Of a stretch of DNA of 64,000 nucleotides, positions 22,734 to 33,600 are shown in pieces. A program made the translations under genes and the position numbers. The notes below the pieces were generated by a model that saw nothing but the letters and a program-made list of their open reading frames with translations, was not told the origin of the DNA and did not search any database. Every line of letters starts with the position of its first letter. The first letter of the stretch is position 1. Location: NCBI GenBank assembly GCA_945910005.1, contig OX246743.1:7785089-7849088 (forward strand), written 5' to 3'. The stretch is from Isoperla grammatica (lineage: Eukaryota > Arthropoda > Insecta > Plecoptera > Perlodidae).

Positions 22734-23500
22734 AATACAATGTACATGTATAGGTCTAGGCCTAGGCCTAGGCCTATGCTACAATTAACAGAGAAGAAAA
22801 TGGGTATTTGTAAAGGTGTATTTACTAGGCCTACCGAGGCCTAGGCCCCTAGGCCTAGACCAAGTGTAGGATGGTCAGTGTAGGCCTAGGCCTAGCCTAG
22901 TGGATGTAGCCTAGGCTCTTGGAACTAAGTTATCCCTAGGCTACAGCAAACTTGAATTGTTAAGTGTAGGCCTATACTAGGCCCTAGCCTACCTAGTCCT
23001 AGGTCGTGGTCTAAATGTAGGCTTAGGCCTAGCCTAGGGCTACCCAACCCTAGGGCCTATGCCTAGGAGCCCACGTAGGCCTACAAAGCAGGATTGTAGT
23101 CCAAGATCTAGGCCTACCACTACTCACACAGTTAGCTTTACAAAATATCCATTTGTAATTGATGGATTCTTAGCAGCGTCAGAGGACATCACTGCTTCTG
23201 TTTCACACCAAAATATTACGAAACATCCATTCTACGTCGTCTGGTGTTGGATACTGTCAGGGTCAGCCATTGGAACGTACGTCGCACCGCCTTTCAAGTT
23301 TGAACTCCCACCGCCTTTTCTGTTGAAATGTGGGACAGTAATGACCGCTTATTTTGAATTTTCATTAAAAAGAAACGACGCGCTCCACGTGGACAAAGCG
23401 AGAAGCGCTAGAGCGAGGTTTGTTGTCATGGTTTGCGTGGTACACACCTGTTATTGTATTGATTTTAATTTATAATATGAAAGCATAAAATTTAGTATAC
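22734..23500. repeat. Region dense in TAGGCCTA-type palindromic motifs
   Basis: AGGCCTAGGCCT and variants recur dozens of times between about 22390 and 23110 and again at 23745-23850, on no fixed period. This looks like expansion of a short palindromic unit (AGGCCT). The 23059-23475 segment has a 138-codon frame without recognisable similarity, and I do not call it a gene. Confidence 0.6.
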
Positions 23501-24567
23501 ATATTATGTAGGGCTGTGCGAGACTCGATATTTCGAGCGAGCGTCGAGCAGGAATGTCTGCTCGACGCTCGCTCGAATTGTCACCAGACGATCTCGAAAA
23601 TTCGAGTCTCGAAAAATTCGGGTCTCGGGAATTTCGAGTCACGAGATTGGAATCGAGGTACTAATTTTTGAGTAAACTGTAATTGTTTTGTTATTTTCGA
23701 AGAAGAAGACCGAATCAATTTCATCAATCAACATTTGAAGTGATAGGCCTAGTAGGCCTAGGCCTCAAATCTACCTAATTCTAGGCTAGGCCATGGGATG
23801 GCCTATAGGCCTACTTCACCGCCAACTTCGCGAATTTATAGGCCTAATTTTAACCGCAGTTTTATGTTTTATTTACTATGTAGGAAAAGTACTACAATAA
23901 ATCCTTTGCACGGCGCATAACAGAAATTCACAATCCACTACTTCATTGTGATTTGAGACAACAGTGACGATTAGCGATGGCAAACCGCGTCGCGTGGTTT
24001 AGTTCACTTCCGAGAGAGAGCATCCAACCGATGAGAACGCTTGAGATTCACCCACGAACCAAAGGATCGCAGCACTGTCGCTCAGCATTATGACCACTGT
24101 TTCGGCATAAAAATATAACCTTTACCGCAGACAAAAACGGTGAAAAACCACATTCTAAAATCAATACGACTATCTCGGTGGCATTAAATAGTAAATGCTA
24201 AATACTTAATTTGTTTATTATAAAATAGGAATATGTCATGTATGATTAAATATCACAATAACGAGGCCAAATAAGTTATCATCGCCTGTGTGTAAATTGT
24301 CAACGTTGGTGTGCGTGCGTGCTTCCGTGTGTGTTTCGTGAGCAGAAAATACTTGACATCGAACGAATCCGAAACGTCATGGAAACGTCAACGTGAAGAC
24401 AGCGAGCACTCAAGAAAGTAAGTAGATTAATATGCGGGCCCATCAACAAACCCATATAAAGCATTCATCATAGGCTACCTATTCTATTATTATGTTTGGG
24501 AACTTGTGTATACTCAACTAACTTATAACCTTACACTCGGGTTATTTTGACAAATTACTGCACAATG

Positions 24568-25093
24568 CCTAGGCCTAGTACTGCAACTTTGAGGTTAAAC
24601 TTTTGCCTAAACGCTTTCCTAAGTGTAGGCCTACCATGTAAGGGCCTATGCTCTACGCAAATGATACATTGTTTTGTGGAAATAAAGCATTAATTCATTC
24701 GTGTGTTCACTTTTTATTCTTGAGGCCTAGGCTAGTAGGGCCAACGTGTATGAGAATAAGAAGTACCAAACCTGTAATTTCACATCATGATTTGGGGCCT
24801 AGGTGCCTAGGTCTACGTACGCTGCAACTTTGAAATTAAATTATTGCCTTAACCCTTGCCTAAGGCCAAGGGTAATATGTAGGGGCCTATGCCCTATGCA
24901 CATTATACATTGTTTTGTGGAAATAAAGCATTTGCTAATTCAACTGTGTGTTTACTTTTTAATTTTTTATTATTACTTTGTGTAGAAATATCAAACCTCA
25001 TTGAGGCTCCCTACCTCCCTAGGCTAGTAGCGCCTGCGTGTTTGAGAAATGCTAAACCTGTCATTTTACATCATGATTTGGGGCCTAGTGCCT
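24568..25093. repeat. Two-copy tandem duplication upstream of the hAT transposase
   Basis: Two diverged copies (about 24568-24802 and 24803-25093). Each runs from CTGCAACTTTGA through ACATTGTTTTGTGGAAATAAAGCAT to CATCATGATTTGGGGCCTAG. The AATAAA within each might act as a polyadenylation signal, but position upstream of the coding exons makes a leader or promoter role more likely. Confidence 0.6.
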
Positions 25094-25257
25094 ACCTACA
25101 TTGACATAAGGCTAGACCATGTAGACGTTTAGCTAGGTTTAGGCCTAATTGGAACTTAGGCAAGTTGTGAAACAAAACTACTATTTGGATATCGTCAGTC
25201 ACATAAAATAAATCATTGTTTAAATGTTTTTTCCAGTAGGCTAGATATAGAATTGGT

Positions 25258-27552
25258 ATGGATTTACGGGAAATGGTTGAAGAAGAGATGTGTGATGATC
25301 TTGATTTGATGGACGATGATGATGAAACAGTAACCTTGGGCCACCAAGGAAGGCGGCCAAATAATAAAGGACCTGATAACCAAATTTCCGGCAGTGTAGT
25401 ATGGAAATACTATACAAAGAGTGATGTAGGGGGGACGTGTAAATGCTGTCGGAAAGTTATACCAACTGGTAAAACTGGGACCACTACCGGCCTTATCCGC
25501 CATTTATCGTCCCATGCTGCAATTTATGGGCGGTATTTGGAGGATAAGAAAAAACAGGCAAACTCAAAACAAAAACCTAAGAACCAACCGGATATTGTTT
25601 CCCTATTTAATAAACAAACGAGACTCGACCCTAAGAGTACCAGGGCATTAGCTCTTACCCAAGCCATTGGTACAATGATGGCAGTAGATTACCAACCTTA
25701 CTCTCTTGTGTCTGACAAGGGATTTAAAAATCTGATGAAGGTGAGCAATCGCCATCGGCTAAGCAATAACTAAGCATGCCAGGTAACAGCCTACTATTAA
25801 CATTGTCTTGGTTAGCGCAAGGCATCAATGACACGTAAAACCAAATATGTATTTATCAACCAATCCTACTGTGTTAAATGCAAATTGTGAGTTGAACGAT
25901 AATTTAATAGTAGTAGTACCCCTACAACTTTATAAGTACAAGTTGTAATGTTTTAAATTTAGATTGCCGAGCCAAGATATGACATGCCCAGCAGGACGAC
26001 CTTTTCGAGGCAGATAATTCCTGCATTATATAATAAAGTCAAGGTTCAGGTAAAAGACACCATTAACTTGCACCAAGAACAAGGATTGGCTTCAATAGCA
26101 CTTACTACTGATGGTTGGACAAGCCGGGCCAACCAGGGATATATTTCGCTGACAGCCCACTATATCAGTAAAGATTTTGAAGCGGTTCACATTGTTTTGG
26201 CAAACAGCCACCTGCCAGGTACCCATACAGCCGAACATCTACTTGCCAAACTAAAGTCTTTGGTGACTGAATGGGGAATCGATGACCATACTACTATCCC
26301 AATATATGTCGTTTCAGACAATGCTAAAAACATACAAGCAGCCATCAACAGGTAGGTTGTTAGGCAGTACCTGAGGAGGTTTGGCATTCTTATCTGAAAA
26401 TACTTAAATATCTTAATTCTTAACTACTTAACTTTAACTTATTTTAAATTTTAATGTAGATCGGATTGGGAACCAGTCCAATGCTTTGCACATACTCTGC
26501 AATTGGTCATTGTCGATGCACTGCAAGAGGTAGCTGGGTTTGTAAACGTCTGCAAAAAAGGACGTGCAATCGTAGGACACTACAAACGCAGTTCGTCTGC
26601 ATTGAATCGTCTAGAAGCCTGCCAACTGGCTCTTCATCTACCTGCACATTCCTTGATCCAGGACGTCGACACACGCTGGAACAGCCAGTATGCAATGTTG
26701 CAACGGCTAGTCGAGCAGAGACCGGCCATTTCTGCTGAGTTAGCGGATGGTTCAAGGAACATCGACAACCTGACGAACTCTGAGTGGATGCTGGCCGAGG
26801 GATCAATCGATGTGCTTGAGCCATTGGACAGAGCAACACGTGAGGTGTGCTCTGAAGAGTATCCAACTAGGTCGATGATAATTCCTCTCCTCCATTGCAT
26901 CGAGAAGAAAATCTTGTCATTCATTACCAGTACAGCTACCAACGCTGACAAGCATGGGATTACATTTGCGCGAAGTATTGACCGCAAATTAAAAGCTAGG
27001 TTCCCTAACTACAAGCGAAATGTTGTAAATATGCTGTCAATGGTTGTGGACCCACGTTTCAAGCTGTTGCTGTTTACGGAAGAATTTGACAAGTTATGGG
27101 CAATAAATCTATTGTCAATAGAATGCAAACATGTCCAACAAAAAGTAAAAGAGAACCAACTCGATCTTCCTACACTCGTGCAAGACCCTGTTGCAGGGCC
27201 ATCTAGCTCGAAGTCTACTTCCTTATGGGAAGACTTCGAATCCTTGAAAGAGCGCGTAGCCCACTCAAGTGAAGATGATCAAGAAAATGCCATCGCTAAT
27301 GAAATAAAAGGATACATAACATCAAATCCTATTCCGAGGACAGACAGTCCATTTGACTGGTGGAAACTAAATAGTTTGAAATACCCCACACTGAAGGATG
27401 TAGCCCGTAAGTTTTTAGGTATTCCTGCATCACAGGTTGCCAGCGAGCGTCTCTTCTCTACGAGTGGAAATATTGTTACCACAAGGCGGGAATGCCTTGA
27501 TCCTGAAAGAGTGGACCAGCTTTGCTTCTTGCATGCTAACATCAATATTTAA
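25258..27552 (+). CDS. hAT-family transposase with BED zinc finger, 3 exons, 654 aa
   Basis: Exons 25258-25740, 25963-26351 and 26460-27552 join in frame through GT-AG introns (483+389+1093 nt including stop). An acidic N-terminus is followed by a BED finger (W49, C61, C64, H82, H86). Exon 2 opens with the hAT signature E-P-R-Y-x-x-P-S-R and carries two acidic residues of the RNase H-like core, D211 in TTDGW and D280 in VVSDNAKN. Exon 3 holds the alpha-helical insertion and the C-terminal dimerisation domain (about 560-654, with DWWK and ASERLFSTSGNIVTTRR). It resembles the ZBED1/ZBED4-like group. The frame is intact throughout, so the element may be active or only recently silent. It would act in the nucleus on the TAGGGCTGTGCGAG ends. 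Confidence 0.93.
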
Positions 27553-28492
27553 TATACCTATAACGCCCAGTCTGAGTTTTGGCATAGCAATGCCAGGCAA
27601 TAACATATTACATATGTATTGATGTTGACATATGCTACAGTTTTGGTATATTTTACATTACATGTAACATAATACATAGATTGATAGGGTGGGTTGCCAA
27701 TTCCAAAGATACAATAATAATGGTTTGTTTTGTTTATGATTTGATTTGTGACCTACACTTTTTATAATGAGACTGGAATAGTGGAATTAAGACTAATTTG
27801 CTACAGAATATCCTGCCTGTTAGTCATCCTTAGTTAATAGTTATGTTATATTATGTTGCACTGATTAGTGATATAAAGATTCAGGTTAAAATATACTGAG
27901 AATATTGACTGATTACTGATTAGTGATTAGTGATTGAAGTAAATTGCGAATTCATTAGTAGATTTAGGCTGTAGGTCTGTAGAGTAAAGACATACGATAT
28001 TTTATTTTTAATAATTAGTACGCTTATTATTGTATTAATGAGACTGACCAAAGAAAGAGTATATTGACTGATTGAAGTAAATTGGCAATATATGACTAGA
28101 CTTAGGCTATATAGGCCTATACCTACTTTATTTGTACAAATACATATTCTAATACAATCATGTAATTACTAAGTAGTGATTATTTTATTGACTTTTTTCA
28201 AAGGGTAGGCCCTAAATTATTCTGGTGCTATAAAGTGTGTTTTTTATTTTTCAGAGTTGGGCCCTACATGCAATATTTTGTTTTTGTATGAACGTTTTCG
28301 TTTACTTGAATAAAAAACTGGTGTAGGGCATAGGCACAATTTAATTATGAGCTTGTGGCAATTGTGCAAGCCAGCCTACCATTAAAAAAATTATAACATT
28401 GTTTTATTTTCAGTTATCAGTTGGTGTTTTCCCGTTCTATGCCCATTTACCCAATCATTAACCAATACCCATTAATTTCCGATATTAAGCTG

Positions 28493-28541
<49 letters not shown>

Positions 28542-28810
28542 AATCTCGCTCGATCTCAGAACTTGCTCGATTTTAATCTCGAGTCTCGCTCGATCTCAAT
28601 TCTTGCTCGATCTCGAATCTCGCTCGAAATTCAAGCAGAAATTCTGATTTCTGCTCGAACTCGCTCGATTTCAAAAAATCGCTGCTCGCACAGCCCTAAT
28701 ATTATGTAACGACTATAGCACAAGACTCAATTCCCAAAATAGCCGCGTTGCCGTGTTTTGTTTCGGACAAATATTGAACATGAACCAATCAAAGAAAGAT
28801 ACAACAATTC

Positions 28811-28877
28811 AGTTGCCTAGAAACACATTGTCCACCTGTGATGACATCACAGGTGGACAATGTGTTTCTAGGCAACT
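28811..28877. repeat. Perfect palindrome, 33-bp arms with 1-base centre
   Basis: Arms 28811-28843 and 28845-28877 are exact reverse complements around A28844. This could extrude as a cruciform or form a long RNA hairpin. Confidence 0.95.
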
Positions 28878-28906
28878 AGAGGGTTGTGACATTGTCACAA
28901 CCCTCT
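28878..28906. repeat. Second perfect palindrome, 14-bp arms
   Basis: AGAGGGTTGTGACA and its reverse complement flank T28892. It starts at the base after the preceding palindrome ends. Confidence 0.95.
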
Positions 28907-29177
28907 CAATTGAAACATCATAGACGCAGTAGGTACTTGTTATGATAATCCACGCATCAAACATAGAAAATTCAACAAAACGTATTTTAATTGATGACCA
29001 TCTCAAATTTGGATGAGAGCTCATGACAAATATGCATCTGACAAGTGGGACAAGAAATAAGTACACCTTCTCAATCAATCAATCAATCAGTAAGTTTATT
29101 TATCGACATTCCAAGCAGTTCATTATATCTCGTAACACAAATACACAACGAAAATTCATAGCAAGTAGAGTAGACAA

Positions 29178-29431
29178 CATACATACATACATACATACAT
29201 ACATACATACATACATACATACATACATACATACATACATACATACATACATACATACATACATACATACATACATACATACATACATACATACATACAT
29301 ACATACATACATACATACATACATACATACATACATACATACATACATACATACATACATACATACATACATACATACATACATACATACATACATACAT
29401 ACATACATACATACATACATACATACATACA

Positions 29432-29462
<31 letters not shown>

Positions 29463-29486
29463 CATACATACATACATACATACATA
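29178..29486. repeat. (ACAT)n microsatellite, about 300 bp
   Basis: Uninterrupted ACAT units with one phase break (ACATTACAT near 29430). Open frames on both strands here (Tyr-Ile-His-Thr or Met-Tyr-Val-Cys repeats) are only translations of the repeat. Confidence 0.97.
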
Positions 29487-29690
29487 GGCCTGCTAATATG
29501 CAGGGTGCGTATTTTCACGGCCAACCGTACGCCGAAATTGCACATTCTAGGTTATTTTTGCAAAATAATCGATTAGTAGGTAGGTATCGTATAAAAATGG
29601 ATTATTAACATTCTTAATTTGTATTTGATTCTCCCAGCTAGCCCTGCGGCGTTTGTGGTGGGGGGGTGAAAAGAAGAACTTGCCCAAGAG

Positions 29691-30206
29691 GCCGTCCATA
29701 AATGATGTCACACAATTTTTGACCAAATTAAACCCCCCCGTCCCCCCTTGTCAAAGTAAGTCACAAAATGTGTGACACCCCCCCCCCCCCCTTTAATGAT
29801 GTCACAAAATAATAATTTACTGCCCCCCCCCCTCCGACATGCCAACATAAAAAAAGAACGGGGACAAAATCAGTCACATCGAGATCAAATATTTGTATTT
29901 TCTTTATTTTTTACATTTGCACAGCTACTGGTTACTGGTCATTCGTCCATGGCGAAACTCAGCAGGTGGCGTGTTCTAGTAGCTAAACACCAGTTTTGGA
30001 AAGGCGTGAAATTGCGGGATTATTTGAAAAATGTAAAATACTGTAAAAGCATCTGCACTAAAAAATGGCATTATATGCAGTGCATGCATGGATGTCACAG
30101 AAAGACTGACCTCTACCTCCTCCCCCCCCCCCCTTTTCGCATATTGTCACAAGTTGAAGACCCCCCCCCCCCCCCCCAAATTATGTGACATCATTTATGG
30201 ACGGCC
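29691..30206. mobile_element. MITE with GGCCGTCCATAAATGATGTCACA ends (copy 1)
   Basis: Terminal inverted repeats GCCGTCCATAAATGATGTCACA at 29691 and TGTGACATCATTTATGGACGGC at the right end (30206). They are flanked by CCCAAGAG (29683-29690 and 30207-30214), a 7- or 8-bp duplication depending on boundary choice. Internal poly-C tracts alternate with GTGACA motifs. A 138-codon frame spans the interior but is not conserved in the second copy, so I do not call it coding. Confidence 0.82.
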
Positions 30207-30643
30207 CCCAAGAGCCTGTGTAAATTATTTCTGATTGAGATGTTGTAGAACATAACCAAGGGTGTTTTGTAAAGAAAGAAAAAAATATACATTTCTCAGC
30301 TTATTTTTCACCAACAAAATTTAATTGATAACACTACGTTCAACGCATACCATTATGAACATCACAATAAAGTTATACAATTTAAATGTATTTATATTAT
30401 GTTTTATAGTCACGATAGCTGGTCGTGACTCTCGGCCGTTGAGTGCAAAATGAAATCACTTTAATCAGTCTTTCAATCGATTGATTAGAATGTGACTAGC
30501 CATTAGCTGCGGCGTTCAGATGGCAATGCCGATAAGGGCGCGGGAACATCCCCTGTGCATTAGTCCACCCGCAGTAGGTCTACACAGCAGAGACGTCAAC
30601 AGCGAGGGAACCAATACTTTCTACACTAACATCTTCTCACGAA

Positions 30644-33600
30644 ATGTATGGATACAGATCACCACACAAAGTCAAGGATCGCCAGTGGGCCAAGGGTTGT
30701 CTTGACAAGCTTCAAGAATACGCCAGAAGCTTCACGGAGATAACAACTATCCATGGCCTGCGCCACGTTATGCAAAGAGGGCGCCACCCACTAGAACTGT
30801 GAGTATACATAAAGGAGTACTAGAACTGTGAGTATAAAGGAGCCTATACCCACTAGAACTGTGAGTACAAAGGAGCGCACCCATTAGAACTAGAGTATAC
30901 CTACAGGAGCGTTCCCCCATTATTATAACTGTGACTGTGAGTATACAAAGGAGCGTAGCACCCACTAAACCTGTACGTAAAAAGGAGCGTGCCACACACT
31001 AGAACTGTGAGTATACAAAGGAGCGTAGCACCTACTTAACATGTACGTAAAAAGGAGCGTGCCACACACTAGAACTGTGAGTATACAAAGGAGCGTAGCA
31101 CCTACTTAACATGTACGTAAAAAGGAGCGTGCCACACACTAGAACTGTGAGTATACAAAGGAGCGTAGCACCCACTAAACCTGTACGTAAAAAGGAGCGT
31201 GACATCCACTAGAACTGTGACCAAAAAAGAGCGTGCTACCGATTAGAATTGTGAGTAGACATGAAGCGTGCCACCCTATAGCACTGCGTGAGTGGAGTAT
31301 ACAAAGTAGCGTGCCAGCAGCACATAGAACTTTTAAAATTGTGAGCGTATGTGTGTGTTGTGAGTGTGTAGGAGTGTGCTATCCAATAGAACTGTGAAAA
31401 AAGCAAAGGAGCGTGACACCCACTAGAACTATGAATAAGCCTTTTGAAATTGAAATGAGAGGACCCCACTGAAACTGTGACTATACAAAGAAATGTGCTA
31501 CGGTCCTCCCACCAGAACTGTGAGTGGAGTGCGCGGTTTACTCGACGCATCTAGGTTATATGACGTCGGGGAGTTATTGGAAGAAAAGGGGCAAGACGTA
31601 AGAGGACGGGGAGGAAAGGGGAGGGGGAAGGACGTGAACTACCGGTACCTACCTTTCGTCTGGCTCCGCCTCCTCGACATGACATCCGTGTAGGTAGTGG
31701 TTATAGTGGGGCGGTATGGGCCGGTATGTATACCGTTACTAAAAATACCGACGGTATACTATACCAGCACTAATTTGTATCGATTGTAAACATTTTGACG
31801 AATTATGTAGAACATTTTGTTGTAGGTACTCGTATTTATATTTTCTTATCCAATGTTTTGATACATTTTTATTTTTTCAACATAAATGTACGTCAAAACA
31901 AGCGTAGACTCATCTCCAGAGTAATTTAAACGTGTTCGAGACAAAACACCCTAAACAAATCTCTGCGTGGCTAAACCCGACATACCCGCTTTGTCTGCTT
32001 TACACAGCATTAGTGCATACCGTCACTGTGTAGGGTGGCCATGCAGCTACCAGCGTAGCTCTCGGGGATCGCCAAACCACGCAAACCTGCCATACACGAT
32101 ATGAGCTTTGTTCGTTTGTCCTGTGATCACTACTCCAGGAGTACGGTATTACGAAAACCCCGTTTTTCTGTCCTGGAGTAAGTGTGATGGGAGAAGCTGC
32201 GACAAGTTCTTTTGTCCAGTGGTAACTTACTACAACCTGTAATGGGAGTAAGGTTTTTACACCTGCTTCCCGAGTAGGAGTAGGAGGAACAACTGAAACG
32301 ATCACAACTGTGACAACTCTGTTTTTTTGTCCAAGTGGGAGTAACTGTGATTTCTACTCCCATATCCGTTATAATGACATATTTCCGGATTACTCCTGGC
32401 GTAAAATACTCCTGTTGAGGCAGGACAAACGAACAAACGTAAGGTGAAGTGGTTCCACAGTAACCTTGTGAATGCTGACGTCATAGATGCGTGAGGCGGA
32501 GCCAATCAGCGGGTGGCTTTTTCAAATCCTTACATTTGCCTCACTCATCTATGACGTAGCATTCACAAGTTTGCAGTGGAACGACTTTATAAGCTGTCTT
32601 TGGGTCTGGGTTTGTAAATAGCTGTTGTGTTTCAGGTTCCTGTGGGTGTTGGTGATTGTAATGTCGATCTACGGAGCTGCCTCACTCATAATGAGCTCCT
32701 GGTTCCGATACTCGGCGAACCCAACGGTCGAGTCTCTGGAGAAGGATTATCGTAACTGGAAGATTCAGTTCCCGGCGAGCACTTTCTGCTTGCAGGATCG
32801 CCTCAATCAAACCAAGGCGTTGGAGTATATCAGCAGGTGGGTGGTGGGGATGGGAGGGGGGATCATAGTTCAGTAAGAAGTAGTCCCTTCATTTTGTTAT
32901 TACAATACATATATGTATGGATACAAACAAAAACTGGCGAGGTTCAATCAGTGTATGATTGCTCAATGTTGGTTTTGCTCGTTGTTGAAAGATACAGCAG
33001 TTCAATAGGGGCCGTCCATAAATGATGTCACACTTTTTTTGTGGGGGGGGGGGGAGGGGTCTTCAACTTGTGACAATATGTGACAGGGGGAGGGAGGGGT
33101 CAGTCTTTCTGTGACATCCATGCATGCACTGCATATAATGCCATTTTTTAGTGGAGACTCTTTTTAGTATTTTACATTTTTCAAATAATCCTGCAATTTC
33201 ACGCATTTCCAAAACTAGTTTTTAGCCAGTAGAATGCGCCACCTGCTGAGTTTTGCCATGGACGAATGACCAGTAACCAGCAGCTGTGCAAATGTAAAAA
33301 ATAAAGAAAATACAAATATTTGATCTCGATGTGACTGGTTTTGTCCCAGTTTTTTTTTATGTTGGCATGTCGGGGGGGGGCAGTACATTTTTTGTGTGAC
33401 ATCATTAAAGGGGGGGGGGGGTGTCACACTTGTTGTGACTAACTGTGACAGGGGGGGGGTCTAATTTGCTCAAAAATTGTGTGACATCATTTATAAACGG
33501 CGCCTTACTATCATTTCTTTAATTTAATCCTGAATTCAGTGGGTTGGTTACTAATTAGTTGGCATTGTCAATGAGTGCCTTAGTCTAGTAGCCCCACAAA

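Larger units (their letters stand above)
23509..28698 (+). mobile_element. Complete autonomous hAT transposon, 5190 bp
   Basis: Terminal repeats begin TAGGGCTGTGCGAG (23509) and end CTCGCACAGCCCTA (28698), with the perfect 8-bp duplication ATATTATG on both sides (23501-23508 and 28699-28706). Subterminal regions are crowded with CTCGA/GCTCG motifs, likely transposase binding sites. A 19-bp-arm hairpin lies at 23532-23577. The interior holds a three-exon transposase gene (25258-27552), a two-copy duplication of about 240 bp (24568-25093) and a 45-base T run (about 28494-28538). Everything needed for transposition appears present. Confidence 0.94.

Noticed and set aside
23059..23475. 138-codon plus-strand frame upstream of the hAT
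   Set aside because: No recognisable domain, starts in AGGCCT repeats and shows no splice or neighbour support.
29083..29487. Long frames encoding Tyr-Ile-His-Thr and Met-Tyr-Val-Cys repeats
   Set aside because: Pure translation of the ACAT microsatellite.
29772..30188. 138-codon frame in the first GGCCGTCC MITE
   Set aside because: Not conserved in the second copy, which is frameshifted, and its ends are poly-proline from C runs.
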